Shown here piece by piece: positions 5,533 to 12,708 of a DNA stretch of 16,493 nt. Within the stretch, counting starts at the first letter, position 1, and every line of letters starts with the position of its first letter. Origin of the DNA: an uncultured Oscillospiraceae bacterium (lineage in GTDB: Bacteria; Bacillota; Clostridia; Oscillospirales; Acutalibacteraceae); assembly GCA_902495835.1 (NCBI GenBank), contig CABUYS010000022.1, forward strand, positions 1 through 16,493, read 5' to 3'. The translations under genes were made by a program, and so were the position numbers. The notes beneath the pieces are model-generated. The model searched no databases, was not told the DNA's origin, and saw only the letters and a program-made list of their open reading frames with translations.

Positions 5533-6118
5533 TATGTAGAAAGCCATGCGAAAGCCCGAATGGTTGGGTGATAGCTTAAGCGGTGTAAGGAGGACATACA
5601 AAGTGGAACTGCAATACCATATAGTTTTTGCACCGAAATATAGAGGAAAAGTGTTTTATGTGGGCAAAAGTAGAAATAGAGGCAATATTAAGGAAAGCTA
5701 TGTAAATGAAAAGGAGTAAATATAGTGGAGGAAGAAGTTGTCCAGACCATATACATGTGCTGTTGAATATACTCTTAAAGATGAGTATATCAACTTTTAT
5801 GGAATTTCTGAAAGGGAAAAGTAGTTTGACAATATATGAAAAATAGTGGAATTTGAAATTCAAATATCAAAACCAAGAATATTGGTATAGAGAATATTAT
5901 GTAGATACAACAGGAAAAAATGCAGATAAAATAGATGAGTACATCAAAAGCAATTAAAACAAGATGAACTTGGATAGCAACTAACATTTATGAGTACAGA
6001 TCAATTTACGGAGAGTGAGCAACAATCTTTTCGCAAGTGTTATACCGTATCATCTTCCTTTAGTGGCAATTAATAGAACAGGCTTTGTCCGTTAAAGAAA
6101 TACCTCCCCCGGGAGATG
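5533..6118 (+). mobile_element. Decayed IS200/IS605-type insertion sequence
   Basis: A transposase remnant (5603-6017) is flanked by structured sequence typical of this family, which lacks terminal inverted repeats. On the left is a GCC-rich stretch with CCCGAATGGTTGGG (about 5550-5570). On the right are ACCTCCC-CC-GGGAG (palindrome 6104-6115) and a stretch resembling the usual ...GGCTTTGTCCGTTAAAG... end. The boundaries are approximate. No intact transposase or TnpB is present, so it could move only if helped in trans. Confidence 0.7.
5603..6017 (+). pseudogene. tnpA: tnpA remnant of an IS200-type Y1 (HUH) transposase
   Basis: From GTG 5603 the frame reads VELQYHIVFAPKYRGKVFY, the diagnostic N-terminus of IS200-type TnpA, then shifts frame and meets stops. 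In the second frame the HUH motif region is still readable as CPDHIHVLL, followed by STFMEFLKGKSSLTIYEK, a TAG, then KYQNQEYWYREYYVDTTGKN with the region of the catalytic tyrosine. Near the end, traces of DELG and QLTF/STDQFT match the usual C-terminus. At least two frame changes and several stops make it non-functional. Intact members are about 130-155 residues, matching the footprint here. The strand is the same as the Spo0A-like gene. Confidence 0.85.
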
Positions 6119-6171
6119 ATTATTGTTTTTAATATAAATTCACTATGAGTTTGCGTTTGTCGTAAATAAAT

Positions 6172-6255
6172 TTAATCGGAAAGCGTCCAAGTTATGGTTG
6201 CCGAATATGATTCTGCTAAAATATTTTGTGAATTAATAACCGGTAATATTTTTTA
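6172..6255 (-). pseudogene. Stray C-terminal fragment of a WxL-domain protein
   Basis: Read on the minus strand, this stretch encodes NSQNILAESYSATITWTLSD and then a stop. It matches the last 23 or so residues of the large adhesin that ends at 6393 (NPQNILAESYETTITWTL). Nucleotide similarity is also high (GGAAAGCGTCCAAGTTATGG occurs in both). No upstream coding sequence remains, so it is the tail of a lost paralogue or of a tandem duplication, possibly cut short by the IS insertion next door. The sequence from 6256 to 6392 shows nothing else I can name and no clear terminator for the adhesin. Confidence 0.75.
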
Positions 6256-6392
6256 GGACGTTTTATGATATCTGACAATTTTATCTTTAGTTTACGTTTA
6301 TTGTAATCTATGATTGTAATATACACAATGCAATATTCAAGCGGATAAAAAGTATTAATTTTTTGAAACTTACCTTTGTTTTTTGAATCAAA

Positions 6393-8423
6393 TTAAGGTG
6401 CGTCGGAAAGCGTCCAAGTTATGGTAGTTTCATATGATTCTGCCAAAATGTTTTGCGGATTAACAGTCAGTAACATTCCTCTATTTTCAGACCATTTAAT
6501 AGTTGTATCGGTTGGCGATGAAACGGAATTTCCGGAATAAATTTCAGTCGGCTCGCTATTTATAACAAAATTTTCATCTTTTTCATCAATAAAAACCAAT
6601 GCGTCTTCTATTGTGTGATTGCTCACTGATGTAAACGGCTTTTTTATGGAAGCATATAAATTCCAGTTTGTACTTAGTATTCTTGAATCGGAGATTATTA
6701 TTGACCAATCGGGTTCCTGCCTTTGAATAGTAGTTTTAACAGTTGGAATAACCGTGCTTTTGAAAGCAAGTTCACTTGGAACCGTTTTAAATTCAAGTGC
6801 TCCCGCATAAACAATAGTAGAAGTTTCTATTTTGTTTTTGAAATTATCATTTGCAGTTAATTTAACAGGTGTTCCTATAGGAAGAGTTTCCGAAAGAGCT
6901 AAAGAAAAAGAACCCGAGCTGTCTGAAGTTCCTGTTACATTATTTTCTACAGAAGAAAGTAAAAATTCAGCTTTTAAATTTGAAGAGGGATTGGTTGTTC
7001 CTGTAATATTCAAGGCAGCGTCAGAAATTGTGTTGATTTTAAGAGAAAGTTGACCCATTGAAAGCACTCTGACGTTTTGCAAATTAAATGTTTCTAAACT
7101 CGGCGGAGTAGAGGAGTCCGATGAAGTTATATTGGTTGTAACTGCCGTTGTTGCCGAAGTTGAAGTGGTTGCGTTTATTTCTGCATTGCTGCCATCTGAT
7201 TTATCCCAAATATATAAAGGCGTATCAGACAGTGTCCCCGCATCGGGAAAATCTTTTGCAGAAAGCCAATAATTTACAACCTGCGAATCTATATTTACTT
7301 TTCCTGTTCCTGAAGTCCACCTGATTAAATTGCCGTTTTTGTTATAAAGTACAACACTTTTTGGATTTTCAAAAGTAACTGATCCCGTTGCCGTCATTTG
7401 AATAAGCGGGGCAGATGAGGACAAAGTGTTGGCTATATATAAACTTGCACCGTCTGAAACGGTAAAGTTACCACTGCATCTAATGGTGCCTACTCCTGAT
7501 TTAACCGCTGTTTGAGTTACTTTTAGATTTGCATTTTTTTCGATTAAAAAAGATTTTGCAAGCTGGGAAGAACCTGTGTCGTAGAACATACCTCTTGGAG
7601 TGTTTATCGTAACATTTGCGCCATTTTCTATTGTTATATCCGGACTGTAATCACAATAAAATGTTTCTCTTGATTCCGATGTTATGGTAACGTCTGCATT
7701 CTCTAAAATTTTAAAATATGGATTTGAATAAGTAAACCAAAACATAGCATTGCCGGTACTTGTATGATTTATTGTTGTTTTACCGCCGATTTCAACTTTG
7801 TTTGCTTCGGCAAGCTCGTTTGAAGGAGATGCATATCCTGAAGAAGTTTTAATTGTTATGTTTGAATCGATATATCTTACCATACCTTGGCGGTTATAGC
7901 TTATTTGCGGGCCTGTATAATTAACGTTTTTATAAGTTAAAGTAACGACCTTTGTAGAAGTTGCTGCTTCGACGGCAACAATTCCGTAATAATTCTTTCC
8001 GACAATGTCTACGTTACACAAAGTAACATCTATTGCAGAAGTCGCAGATGAAATATATATGGAATTCGAAATCGCAGAAGAGTTCATGTCTGTAAGAGTG
8101 TGCCGCGTAGTTATTCCTTGTTCATTTGTGTATGTACCGTTTATGGTTAAGTTTGTTTTGGTAGTTGGATAGTTAATCCTTGATGTTATTTCAATATCTG
8201 CGTTTAAATAAATTGTATTATAATTGTTATTTCCTGTAATTGCAGAAGCAAGTTTGTCGTAATTATTAACAACAACGCTTGTTTCTTCGGAAGTTATATC
8301 CGCCGCAGAAGCATTTTCCGAGCTTGAATACTGAATTTTGCAAACAAAAAAATATAAAAGTAAAAAAATTCCGAACATTACACTTAAAATTATTTTTGAA
8401 ATCTTACATTTAAATATTTTCAA
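6393..8423 (-). CDS. Large WxL-domain surface adhesin (beta-helix, Ig-like, WxL)
   Basis: The protein has 676 residues, with start TTG at 8423-8421 after AGGAGG at 7 bases. Residues 1-41 are a basic N-terminus plus a hydrophobic signal or anchor segment. Residues about 50-400 are repetitive beta-strand sequence (VTLCNVDIVG, ADVTITSE, NVTINTP, ASLYIANT) resembling the pectate lyase-like adhesive domain of Gram-positive adhesins. A Thr/Ser-rich linker spans about 415-442. An Ig-like domain (about 455-538) contains ITGTTNPSSNLKAEFLLS, DSSGSFSLAL and PIGTPVKLTA. The C-terminal WxL domain carries W587-N-L and W670-TLSDAP. WxL domains bind peptidoglycan non-covalently, so this is predicted to be a wall-displayed adhesin. 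It is the last gene of the WxL locus, behind a terminator-like hairpin. Confidence 0.8.
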   Translation of the reverse strand: MKIFKCKISKIILSVMFGIFLLLYFFVCKIQYSSSENASAADITSEETSVVVNNYDKLASAITGNNNYNTIYLNADIEITSRINYPTTKTNLTINGTYTNEQGITTRHTLTDMNSSAISNSIYISSATSAIDVTLCNVDIVGKNYYGIVAVEAATSTKVVTLTYKNVNYTGPQISYNRQGMVRYIDSNITIKTSSGYASPSNELAEANKVEIGGKTTINHTSTGNAMFWFTYSNPYFKILENADVTITSESRETFYCDYSPDITIENGANVTINTPRGMFYDTGSSQLAKSFLIEKNANLKVTQTAVKSGVGTIRCSGNFTVSDGASLYIANTLSSSAPLIQMTATGSVTFENPKSVVLYNKNGNLIRWTSGTGKVNIDSQVVNYWLSAKDFPDAGTLSDTPLYIWDKSDGSNAEINATTSTSATTAVTTNITSSDSSTPPSLETFNLQNVRVLSMGQLSLKINTISDAALNITGTTNPSSNLKAEFLLSSVENNVTGTSDSSGSFSLALSETLPIGTPVKLTANDNFKNKIETSTIVYAGALEFKTVPSELAFKSTVIPTVKTTIQRQEPDWSIIISDSRILSTNWNLYASIKKPFTSVSNHTIEDALVFIDEKDENFVINSEPTEIYSGNSVSSPTDTTIKWSENRGMLLTVNPQNILAESYETTITWTLSDAP

Positions 8424-8448
8424 GAGAAAACCTCCTGTGGTGAATTTA

Positions 8449-8494
8449 AAAAATAAAAATCAAGAATTAGTACCGAGCTAAATTCCTGATTTTT
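8449..8494 (-). terminator. Terminator or attenuator between WxLIP and adhesin genes
   Basis: On the minus strand AAAAATCAGGAATT (8494-8481) pairs with AATTCTTGATTTTT (8468-8455) over 14 positions with one G-U pair and a 12-base loop. The downstream arm runs into TTTTTATTTTTT. No promoter is obvious between it and the adhesin start, so partial read-through is likely. Confidence 0.65.
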
Positions 8495-8507
8495 AAATAT
8501 TTAGAAT

Positions 8508-9548
8508 TTAATCTTTTTTATCTTTACAGAAACATTTGCATTTACATCTGCAACCAATTATAAACGATAAGAATGAAACTGAAATTAAAATTGATATAGC
8601 TAAAACAATATAAACCCAGTTTGGAATAGAATTAATCAAATCTACAGCGTCCTTATTGGCGTCGTTTGCTTGCTCGGGCGTTATTGTAAAGTTTTCATCC
8701 CATTCACAAAAATATTCTTCGTTTTGAGCTATAACGTGAACTCGATAATCTCCTGCTTCAAATTTGTGATTTTGCCAATCAATCATAAAGTCAAAGTTCG
8801 AATTTGGAGCCATTTTTATATTTTCTCTTTCCGTAGACTTATAAATCTCTGAACTGCCCTTTTTATAAACAGTTCCTGAAATTTTAAGGTTAGGGATTAT
8901 AACAGGAGTATCATTTTGAAGATTTACGGCAAGGCTTGTGTGGTAGTTTGAAAGTGTAGATTTTATATATTTTAAATTCATGTTGGCACTTACTTTGTTA
9001 TCGTTTTCTGAAAGCATAACGCCTATAACATACTGATATTCGTTTTCTATTTGAGTAACACCTTGATTTTCTTTCTTGGTTTCAGAACCGTCATCTGCTT
9101 TTGTAAAAACGAGTCCGCCTAAAATAATACCGTCATAGGCTTCTTCAGGCATATTTAATAATGCTGTAGCAGTTACCGTTCCTTTCGCGGGAACCGTATA
9201 TTCACTTTGGTTTAATTTAAGAATATTAGGCAGCGGATACTTCAAACTTTCGTCGTAGTTTGTAAAATTAGTGTAGCTTATAAATCCGTTTCGGCACGTT
9301 GTTGCAGGAGTTACCATGGCTTTTACTTTTATTTCGTGTTTTTTATTATTAAAAATTTTTACCTTTAATTCTTGCGAACTTGAAGGTGTAACTTTTAAAT
9401 CAAAATAGCTAAGATTTTTGTTAATTTGATTTTCCGGAATCACGAAAGAAACCGAAAAATAAACTCCTTCATTTGCAAATACATAAACTGTTGATAAAAT
9501 ACTCAAAGAAACAAACGAGAAAAAACGCAAAAGCCATTTTTTATTCAT
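8508..9548 (-). CDS. WxL-interacting protein (DUF916/DUF3324) with C-terminal membrane anchor
   Basis: The protein has 346 residues, with ATG at 9548-9546 after GGAGGATACC. A signal peptide of about 25 residues (cut near VFA-NEG) is followed by a domain beginning YFSVSFVIPENQ and containing KVTPSSSQELKVKIFNN. This is the DUF916 peptidoglycan-binding domain (WxLIP). It contains PAKGTVTATALLNMP and DGIILGGLVF. A DUF3324 host-binding-type domain follows (about 170-295, ending DYRVHVIAQNEEYFCEWDENFTI). A membrane span lies at about 308-331, and the tail CRCKCKCFCKDKKD would be cytoplasmic. WxLIP proteins form surface complexes with WxL proteins, which fits the flanking genes. Five cysteines alternating with basic or aromatic residues in the tail are unusual. 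Confidence 0.85.
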   Translation of the reverse strand: MNKKWLLRFFSFVSLSILSTVYVFANEGVYFSVSFVIPENQINKNLSYFDLKVTPSSSQELKVKIFNNKKHEIKVKAMVTPATTCRNGFISYTNFTNYDESLKYPLPNILKLNQSEYTVPAKGTVTATALLNMPEEAYDGIILGGLVFTKADDGSETKKENQGVTQIENEYQYVIGVMLSENDNKVSANMNLKYIKSTLSNYHTSLAVNLQNDTPVIIPNLKISGTVYKKGSSEIYKSTERENIKMAPNSNFDFMIDWQNHKFEAGDYRVHVIAQNEEYFCEWDENFTITPEQANDANKDAVDLINSIPNWVYIVLAISILISVSFLSFIIGCRCKCKCFCKDKKD

Positions 9549-9573
9549 TTGGTATCCTCCAAATATTTAATTT

Positions 9574-10257
9574 TTAAACGGGTGCGTCAGCCAAAGTCCA
9601 AGTAATGGTAGAAGTGTGTGTTTTAGCTGTTGCACTTCCTGCTGGAACAGTTAAAGTAACGTTATTGTTGGATGTTGCGGAAGTTTCCGTTGGGTACCAT
9701 CTGTCTACCCATGTTCCGAGTCCTATGTTTTCAGTGGCCGTCATTACGGTTGCTTCGGCGTTGTCGGTTGTTAAAACAACAGGGCTTGATGGAGTAGGTT
9801 TAGCTGCAGATGTATTTGCGGAAATAGCATAACCACCTATAAATGAAATCGTAGAACCTTTGAGACTGTCGCCTGTTCCGTCGTTGAACGCAGTTGCTTT
9901 TGCAATTACATTCCATCCTGCTCCTGTTCCTCTGACGTCCGTCACCTGAACAAACGGTTTGAGTTCATTGGCGTTATATACTTTTTGTGATGCGGATATT
10001 TCTTGACTTCCGAAAGTAATGTTTGGTACATAATCGATACTAAGTGGTTCGGATTCTCCGGTTCCTTGACCCGGTGGATCCAGTGGTTTGCTCGGGTCAT
10101 CCGGATCTACAGGACTAATTGGCTCTGCTTCTGGTGTAAAAATTACGGTAGCATTAGAAGTAGCACTTGAAGCAGTTGCCGCTAAAACTTGGGGCAATAA
10201 ACCAAATAACGATAAACTGCAAGCACATAAAAATGTTATTATATATCTTTTTTTCAT
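9574..10257 (-). CDS. Small WxL-domain surface protein
   Basis: The protein has 227 residues, with ATG at 10257-10255 after GAGGAAAA. The signal peptide runs to about residue 26 (PQVLA-ATAS). A Pro/Asp-rich linker follows (SPVDPDDPSKPLDPPGQGTG, about 48-67), then a WxL domain with ITFGSQEIS, VQVTDVRGTGAGWNV (W115) and the closing motif ITW220-TLADAPV. The overall layout is typical of small WxL proteins. The first motif is W-N-V rather than W-x-L. It is the first gene of the minus-strand locus, 25 bases before the WxLIP gene, and probably the most highly expressed. It likely pairs with the WxLIP protein at the wall. Confidence 0.87.
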   Translation of the reverse strand: MKKRYIITFLCACSLSLFGLLPQVLAATASSATSNATVIFTPEAEPISPVDPDDPSKPLDPPGQGTGESEPLSIDYVPNITFGSQEISASQKVYNANELKPFVQVTDVRGTGAGWNVIAKATAFNDGTGDSLKGSTISFIGGYAISANTSAAKPTPSSPVVLTTDNAEATVMTATENIGLGTWVDRWYPTETSATSNNNVTLTVPAGSATAKTHTSTITWTLADAPV

Positions 10258-10475
10258 AATATATTTTTCCTCAATATTAGTATTTCAATTTATTTGACAG
10301 TGGTCTTTATTTATAATATGCGAGGTTATTATTTTTTTAGATAATTTATTAAATTTAAAAAATATGTATGATATTTAATGTTGGTAGGTTTAAATATAAA
10401 AAATTAAATTTATCAAAAAAATTATTATATTAAGTTATTAAAAATCTCTAATAAAAATAAAATTAAAAATATTGC
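10258..10475. other. AT-rich divergent spacer between WxL locus and padR operon
   Basis: No gene is visible. A minus-strand -10-like TATTAT (10318-10313) lies about 55 bases before the small WxL gene, but with only a poor -35 (TCTAAA) at 17 bases, so I do not call a promoter. A plus-strand TTGACA at 10294-10299 has no well-placed -10. Confidence 0.4.
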
Positions 10476-10504
10476 TTTACAAATTATACTATGTATGATA
10501 TAAT
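10476..10504 (+). promoter_or_regulatory. Promoter (and likely operator) of the padR operon
   Basis: TTTACA (10476-10481), a 17-base spacer and TATAAT (10499-10504) form a near-consensus promoter. Between and around the boxes lie the symmetric TACTATGTA (10487-10495) and the inverted pair ATTATA/TATAAT. These are candidate sites for autorepression by the PadR protein (inference). Confidence 0.7.
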
Positions 10505-10527
10505 ATAAGACGTAGGGAGGTATAACT

Positions 10528-10845
10528 GTGGATGCACAATTGAAAAAAGGCTTTTTGGAGGTTTGTATACTTGCTTCACTTAGAGACAAAGATTTGTATG
10601 GTTACAAGCTTATTGAAGATGTATCTAAGTACATAAAAATTTCTGAATCTACGATGTATCCTATACTCAGAAGGCTTGAAAGTTCAGGTTGTCTTACAAC
10701 TTATGTTCAAGAACACAACACTAGGTTACGCAAGTATTACAAAATCACCGAAGAGGGGAAAAGACGTATAACGGATTTTTTGAGCAGCAAAGAAGAAGTT
10801 ATGAAAATTTATAATTTTATAGAAGGGAAGAAAGAAATTGAATAA
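10528..10845 (+). CDS. PadR-family transcriptional regulator
   Basis: The protein has 105 residues and starts at GTG 10528, after GGGAGGT. It shows the PadR winged-helix pattern: an N-terminal QLKKGFLEVCILASL, then LYGYKLIEDVSK, the recognition region SESTMYPILRRLESSGCL, the wing RKYYKITEEGKRR, and a short C-terminal helix. Small PadR proteins of this type are usually dimeric repressors of a membrane or transport operon that includes their own gene. It overlaps the next gene by 8 bases, so the two are translationally coupled. The DUF1700-type partner directly downstream is a pairing that is frequent in Firmicutes. Confidence 0.92.
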   Translation: MDAQLKKGFLEVCILASLRDKDLYGYKLIEDVSKYIKISESTMYPILRRLESSGCLTTYVQEHNTRLRKYYKITEEGKRRITDFLSSKEEVMKIYNFIEGKKEIE

Positions 10846-11434
10846 AAGGGAATTTTTGAATGACCTCGACAGCAAGTTAGATTTTTTAACAGAGGAGGAA
10901 AGGAATAAAACAATTAATTACTACAGCGAAATTATAGAAGACCGTATTGAAAGCGGAGCTAGTGAAGAAGAAGCTGTATTGCAAATGGAAAGCACTGAAG
11001 TAATAGCCAAAAAATTAATGACGGAAAACAACACACAAAAAAATACATCAGAAAAAGTTCTTGATTTCATAGACAAACTTTTTGAAAAACATGGATATTT
11101 GTTTATGCTTGTAATTGCGATTCTTTCAGTTCCGCTCTGGACTCCGATATTAGGAGGGATTTTAGGTCTTGTATGTGCAATATTTTTACTTCTTTTTGGG
11201 ATGATAGCTTTTGGTGCAGTAGGTTCGGTTATATCTTTAATCTTGGCTATATCATACATTACGCAAAGTTTACTGTATACAATTTCGACTCTGGGAGCGT
11301 CAATGTTTTGTGCTGGATTTGCTATACTTGTAACTATCGGAACAGTTAAATTAATAAATATGATGTCAAATTTTTTCAAAAAAGTTTCTAAAAGCATTAA
11401 AGAACATTCAGAAAAACGGAGGAATTCAAAATGA
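10838..11434 (+). CDS. DUF1700-type (HAAS domain) membrane protein
   Basis: The protein has 198 residues and starts at TTG 10838, inside the end of padR, with GAAGGGAAG upstream. The N-terminal part, residues 1-60, reads MNKREFLNDLDSKLDFLTEE, then NYYSEIIEDRIESGASEEEAV and MESTEVIAKKL. This is the helical HAAS/DUF1700 signature that accompanies PadR regulators. From about residue 86 there are roughly four hydrophobic spans (WTPILGGILGLVCAIFLLLF is one), then a basic C-terminal tail. Such proteins are thought to sense or relay a membrane signal to the PadR partner, but the mechanism is not established. The stop overlaps the next start (ATGA). Confidence 0.85.
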   Translation: MNKREFLNDLDSKLDFLTEEERNKTINYYSEIIEDRIESGASEEEAVLQMESTEVIAKKLMTENNTQKNTSEKVLDFIDKLFEKHGYLFMLVIAILSVPLWTPILGGILGLVCAIFLLLFGMIAFGAVGSVISLILAISYITQSLLYTISTLGASMFCAGFAILVTIGTVKLINMMSNFFKKVSKSIKEHSEKRRNSK

Positions 11435-11583
11435 ATAAAGACAAAAAAATTTCAAAGGTAAAAAGACTTATATACATATCGATTGGATTAATTGTTGTAG
11501 GAATAATTTTATTTTCACTTTCTCGCATGGGACTTGACCATACTGCAATTAACCAACCAATAAATAAAATTTTTAAATTTTAA
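11431..11583 (+). CDS. 50-residue single-span membrane peptide of the padR operon
   Basis: ATG 11431 overlaps the DUF1700 stop (ATGA) and is preceded by CGGAGG at 8 bases, a strong sign of coupled translation. The peptide has a basic N-terminus (MNKDKKISKVKRL), one membrane span (IYISIGLIVVGIILFSL), a SRMGLDHT segment and a polar tail. It corresponds in position to the putative adhesin/toastrack protein that often ends such operons but is far shorter, so it may be a truncated version. A decayed copy lies at 12547-12636, beyond the peptidase gene. Function unknown. Confidence 0.7.
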   Translation: MNKDKKISKVKRLIYISIGLIVVGIILFSLSRMGLDHTAINQPINKIFKF

Positions 11584-11620
11584 AAAATAAAATATTTTTT
11601 ACTAGCCATTTAATTTTTTG

Positions 11621-11647
11621 AACCACACAGTAATTGTGTGGTTTTTG
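11621..11647 (+). terminator. Intrinsic terminator of the padR operon
   Basis: AACCACACA (11621-11629) and TGTGTGGTT (11635-11643) form a perfect 9-base stem with a 5-base loop, followed by TTTGT. Confidence 0.85.
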
Positions 11648-11687
11648 TATAAAATAAATATTTTTTGTATTGCGTTTTTTAATGTTG

Positions 11688-11696
11688 TGTTATAAT
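11688..11696 (+). promoter_or_regulatory. Extended -10 promoter of the membrane peptidase gene
   Basis: TGT-TATAAT (11688-11696) is an extended -10 element. A recognisable -35 at the normal distance is lacking (TTGCGT at 11670 is only 15 bases away). The start codon is 31 bases further on. Confidence 0.5.
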
Positions 11697-11727
11697 ATAT
11701 AAGAATAGTATCAAGGAGGAGCATTTT

Positions 11728-12537
11728 ATGAAAAAATTCTTCAAAAGATTTTTATTATTTTTCTGTTTGCCCTTGGCTATTCTGGCAATAATTGTATTTG
11801 CACCTGCGGCATTTATAAGATATTGTATGCCTGAGCGGTTTGATTATCATGACAACACCGCACACTTTAGTATCTATTATAACGAAAGTGACAAAAGTGC
11901 TATTGAAGACTTAAAAAATCAGCTTGAAAGTAGCTATGAACGCATAACCACGGATTTAAAACAACCCATGGACAAATTTACAACTATAAAAGTGTATCCT
12001 GATTTAAACACTTTTCATTCCACCCTTAAATTTAGGTCATGTGAAGGAAACGGGCTGCTTTGGTGGATAAATGTGCTATTTAGCGGAGAACGTGGTGACT
12101 GGTATTTAGGAAACACCGATGGTACAACAGGAGAAATCAGAATAGTTTCACCATTAAATCCGGATGCAGGTGGATGTATTCCAATCCATGAATTTACTCA
12201 CGCTGTTGTTAATGAAGTTACTTCAAATTCAAATAGGATAGTGGGCACTACTTTTGGCAAACTCTTAAACGAAGGTATAGCAGTTTATGAGTCCGGGCAA
12301 AGAGTTATCTGCGAAAATATAAGTACCATACTTCCTGAATCTATTGATAAGCTTCCAACATCAAGCGAATTTGCATATGCCGGAGGATATTTGTTTGTAA
12401 AATATGTAGTGAAAAATTACGGATATGACAAACTGATTGAACTTTTAAAGAAAGATTATTCAGGCGGAAATTACGACAGCGAAACAAGGCAACTTTATAA
12501 CGAATGGGTTGAGTATTTAAAAGCTAATCAAAATTAG
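11728..12537 (+). CDS. Membrane-anchored HExxH metallopeptidase (peptidase MA-like)
   Basis: The protein has 269 residues and starts at ATG 11728, after AAGGAGG. A basic N-terminus and one hydrophobic segment (about 8-30) suggest an uncleaved anchor with the catalytic part outside. The zinc site is H154-E-F-T-H158, with a likely third ligand E182 in LLNEGIAVYE, 24 residues later: the spacing of gluzincins such as the peptidase MA family. The region before it (GEIRIVSPLNPDAGG) also fits that family. The substrate is unknown. It has its own promoter after the padR-operon terminator, but it lies between the small membrane peptide gene and that gene's decayed copy, so the neighbours may have been duplicated together. 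Confidence 0.75.
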   Translation: MKKFFKRFLLFFCLPLAILAIIVFAPAAFIRYCMPERFDYHDNTAHFSIYYNESDKSAIEDLKNQLESSYERITTDLKQPMDKFTTIKVYPDLNTFHSTLKFRSCEGNGLLWWINVLFSGERGDWYLGNTDGTTGEIRIVSPLNPDAGGCIPIHEFTHAVVNEVTSNSNRIVGTTFGKLLNEGIAVYESGQRVICENISTILPESIDKLPTSSEFAYAGGYLFVKYVVKNYGYDKLIELLKKDYSGGNYDSETRQLYNEWVEYLKANQN

Positions 12538-12546
12538 TTTTTATAT

Positions 12547-12636
12547 CGACTATATGTATCAATCGGACTTATTATTGTAGGATCAATTTTATTTTCACTT
12601 TCTCGCATGGGTCTTAACTATACTCAAATTGACTAA
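12547..12636 (+). pseudogene. Decayed copy of the small membrane peptide gene
   Basis: From 12547 the frame reads RLYVSIGLIIVGSILFSLSR, then MGLNYTQID, and stops at 12634-12636. It is closely similar in protein and DNA to residues 13-40 of the peptide encoded at 11431-11583 (ATTTTATTTTCACTTTCTCG occurs in both). The basic N-terminus, start codon and ribosome site are missing, because the match begins just after the peptidase stop. It is therefore a truncated tandem copy with no expected product. Confidence 0.8.
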
Positions 12637-12708
12637 CCATAAGCCGAATTTTAAAAAAATAAAATTGATTCCAATCTTAAAAATATTTTTTGTAAGTGGG
12701 GAAAATTT

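Noticed and set aside
5576..5987. Minus-strand frames of 65 and 95 codons across the IS region
   Set aside because: The opposite strand carries a clear TnpA remnant; these frames lack ribosome sites and motifs.
9605..9832. Plus-strand frame with hydrophobic stretches
   Set aside because: Antisense of the small WxL protein; its composition simply mirrors Thr/Ala/Val codons.
10921..11397. 158-codon minus-strand frame
   Set aside because: Antisense of the DUF1700-type gene, which has strong motif and operon support.
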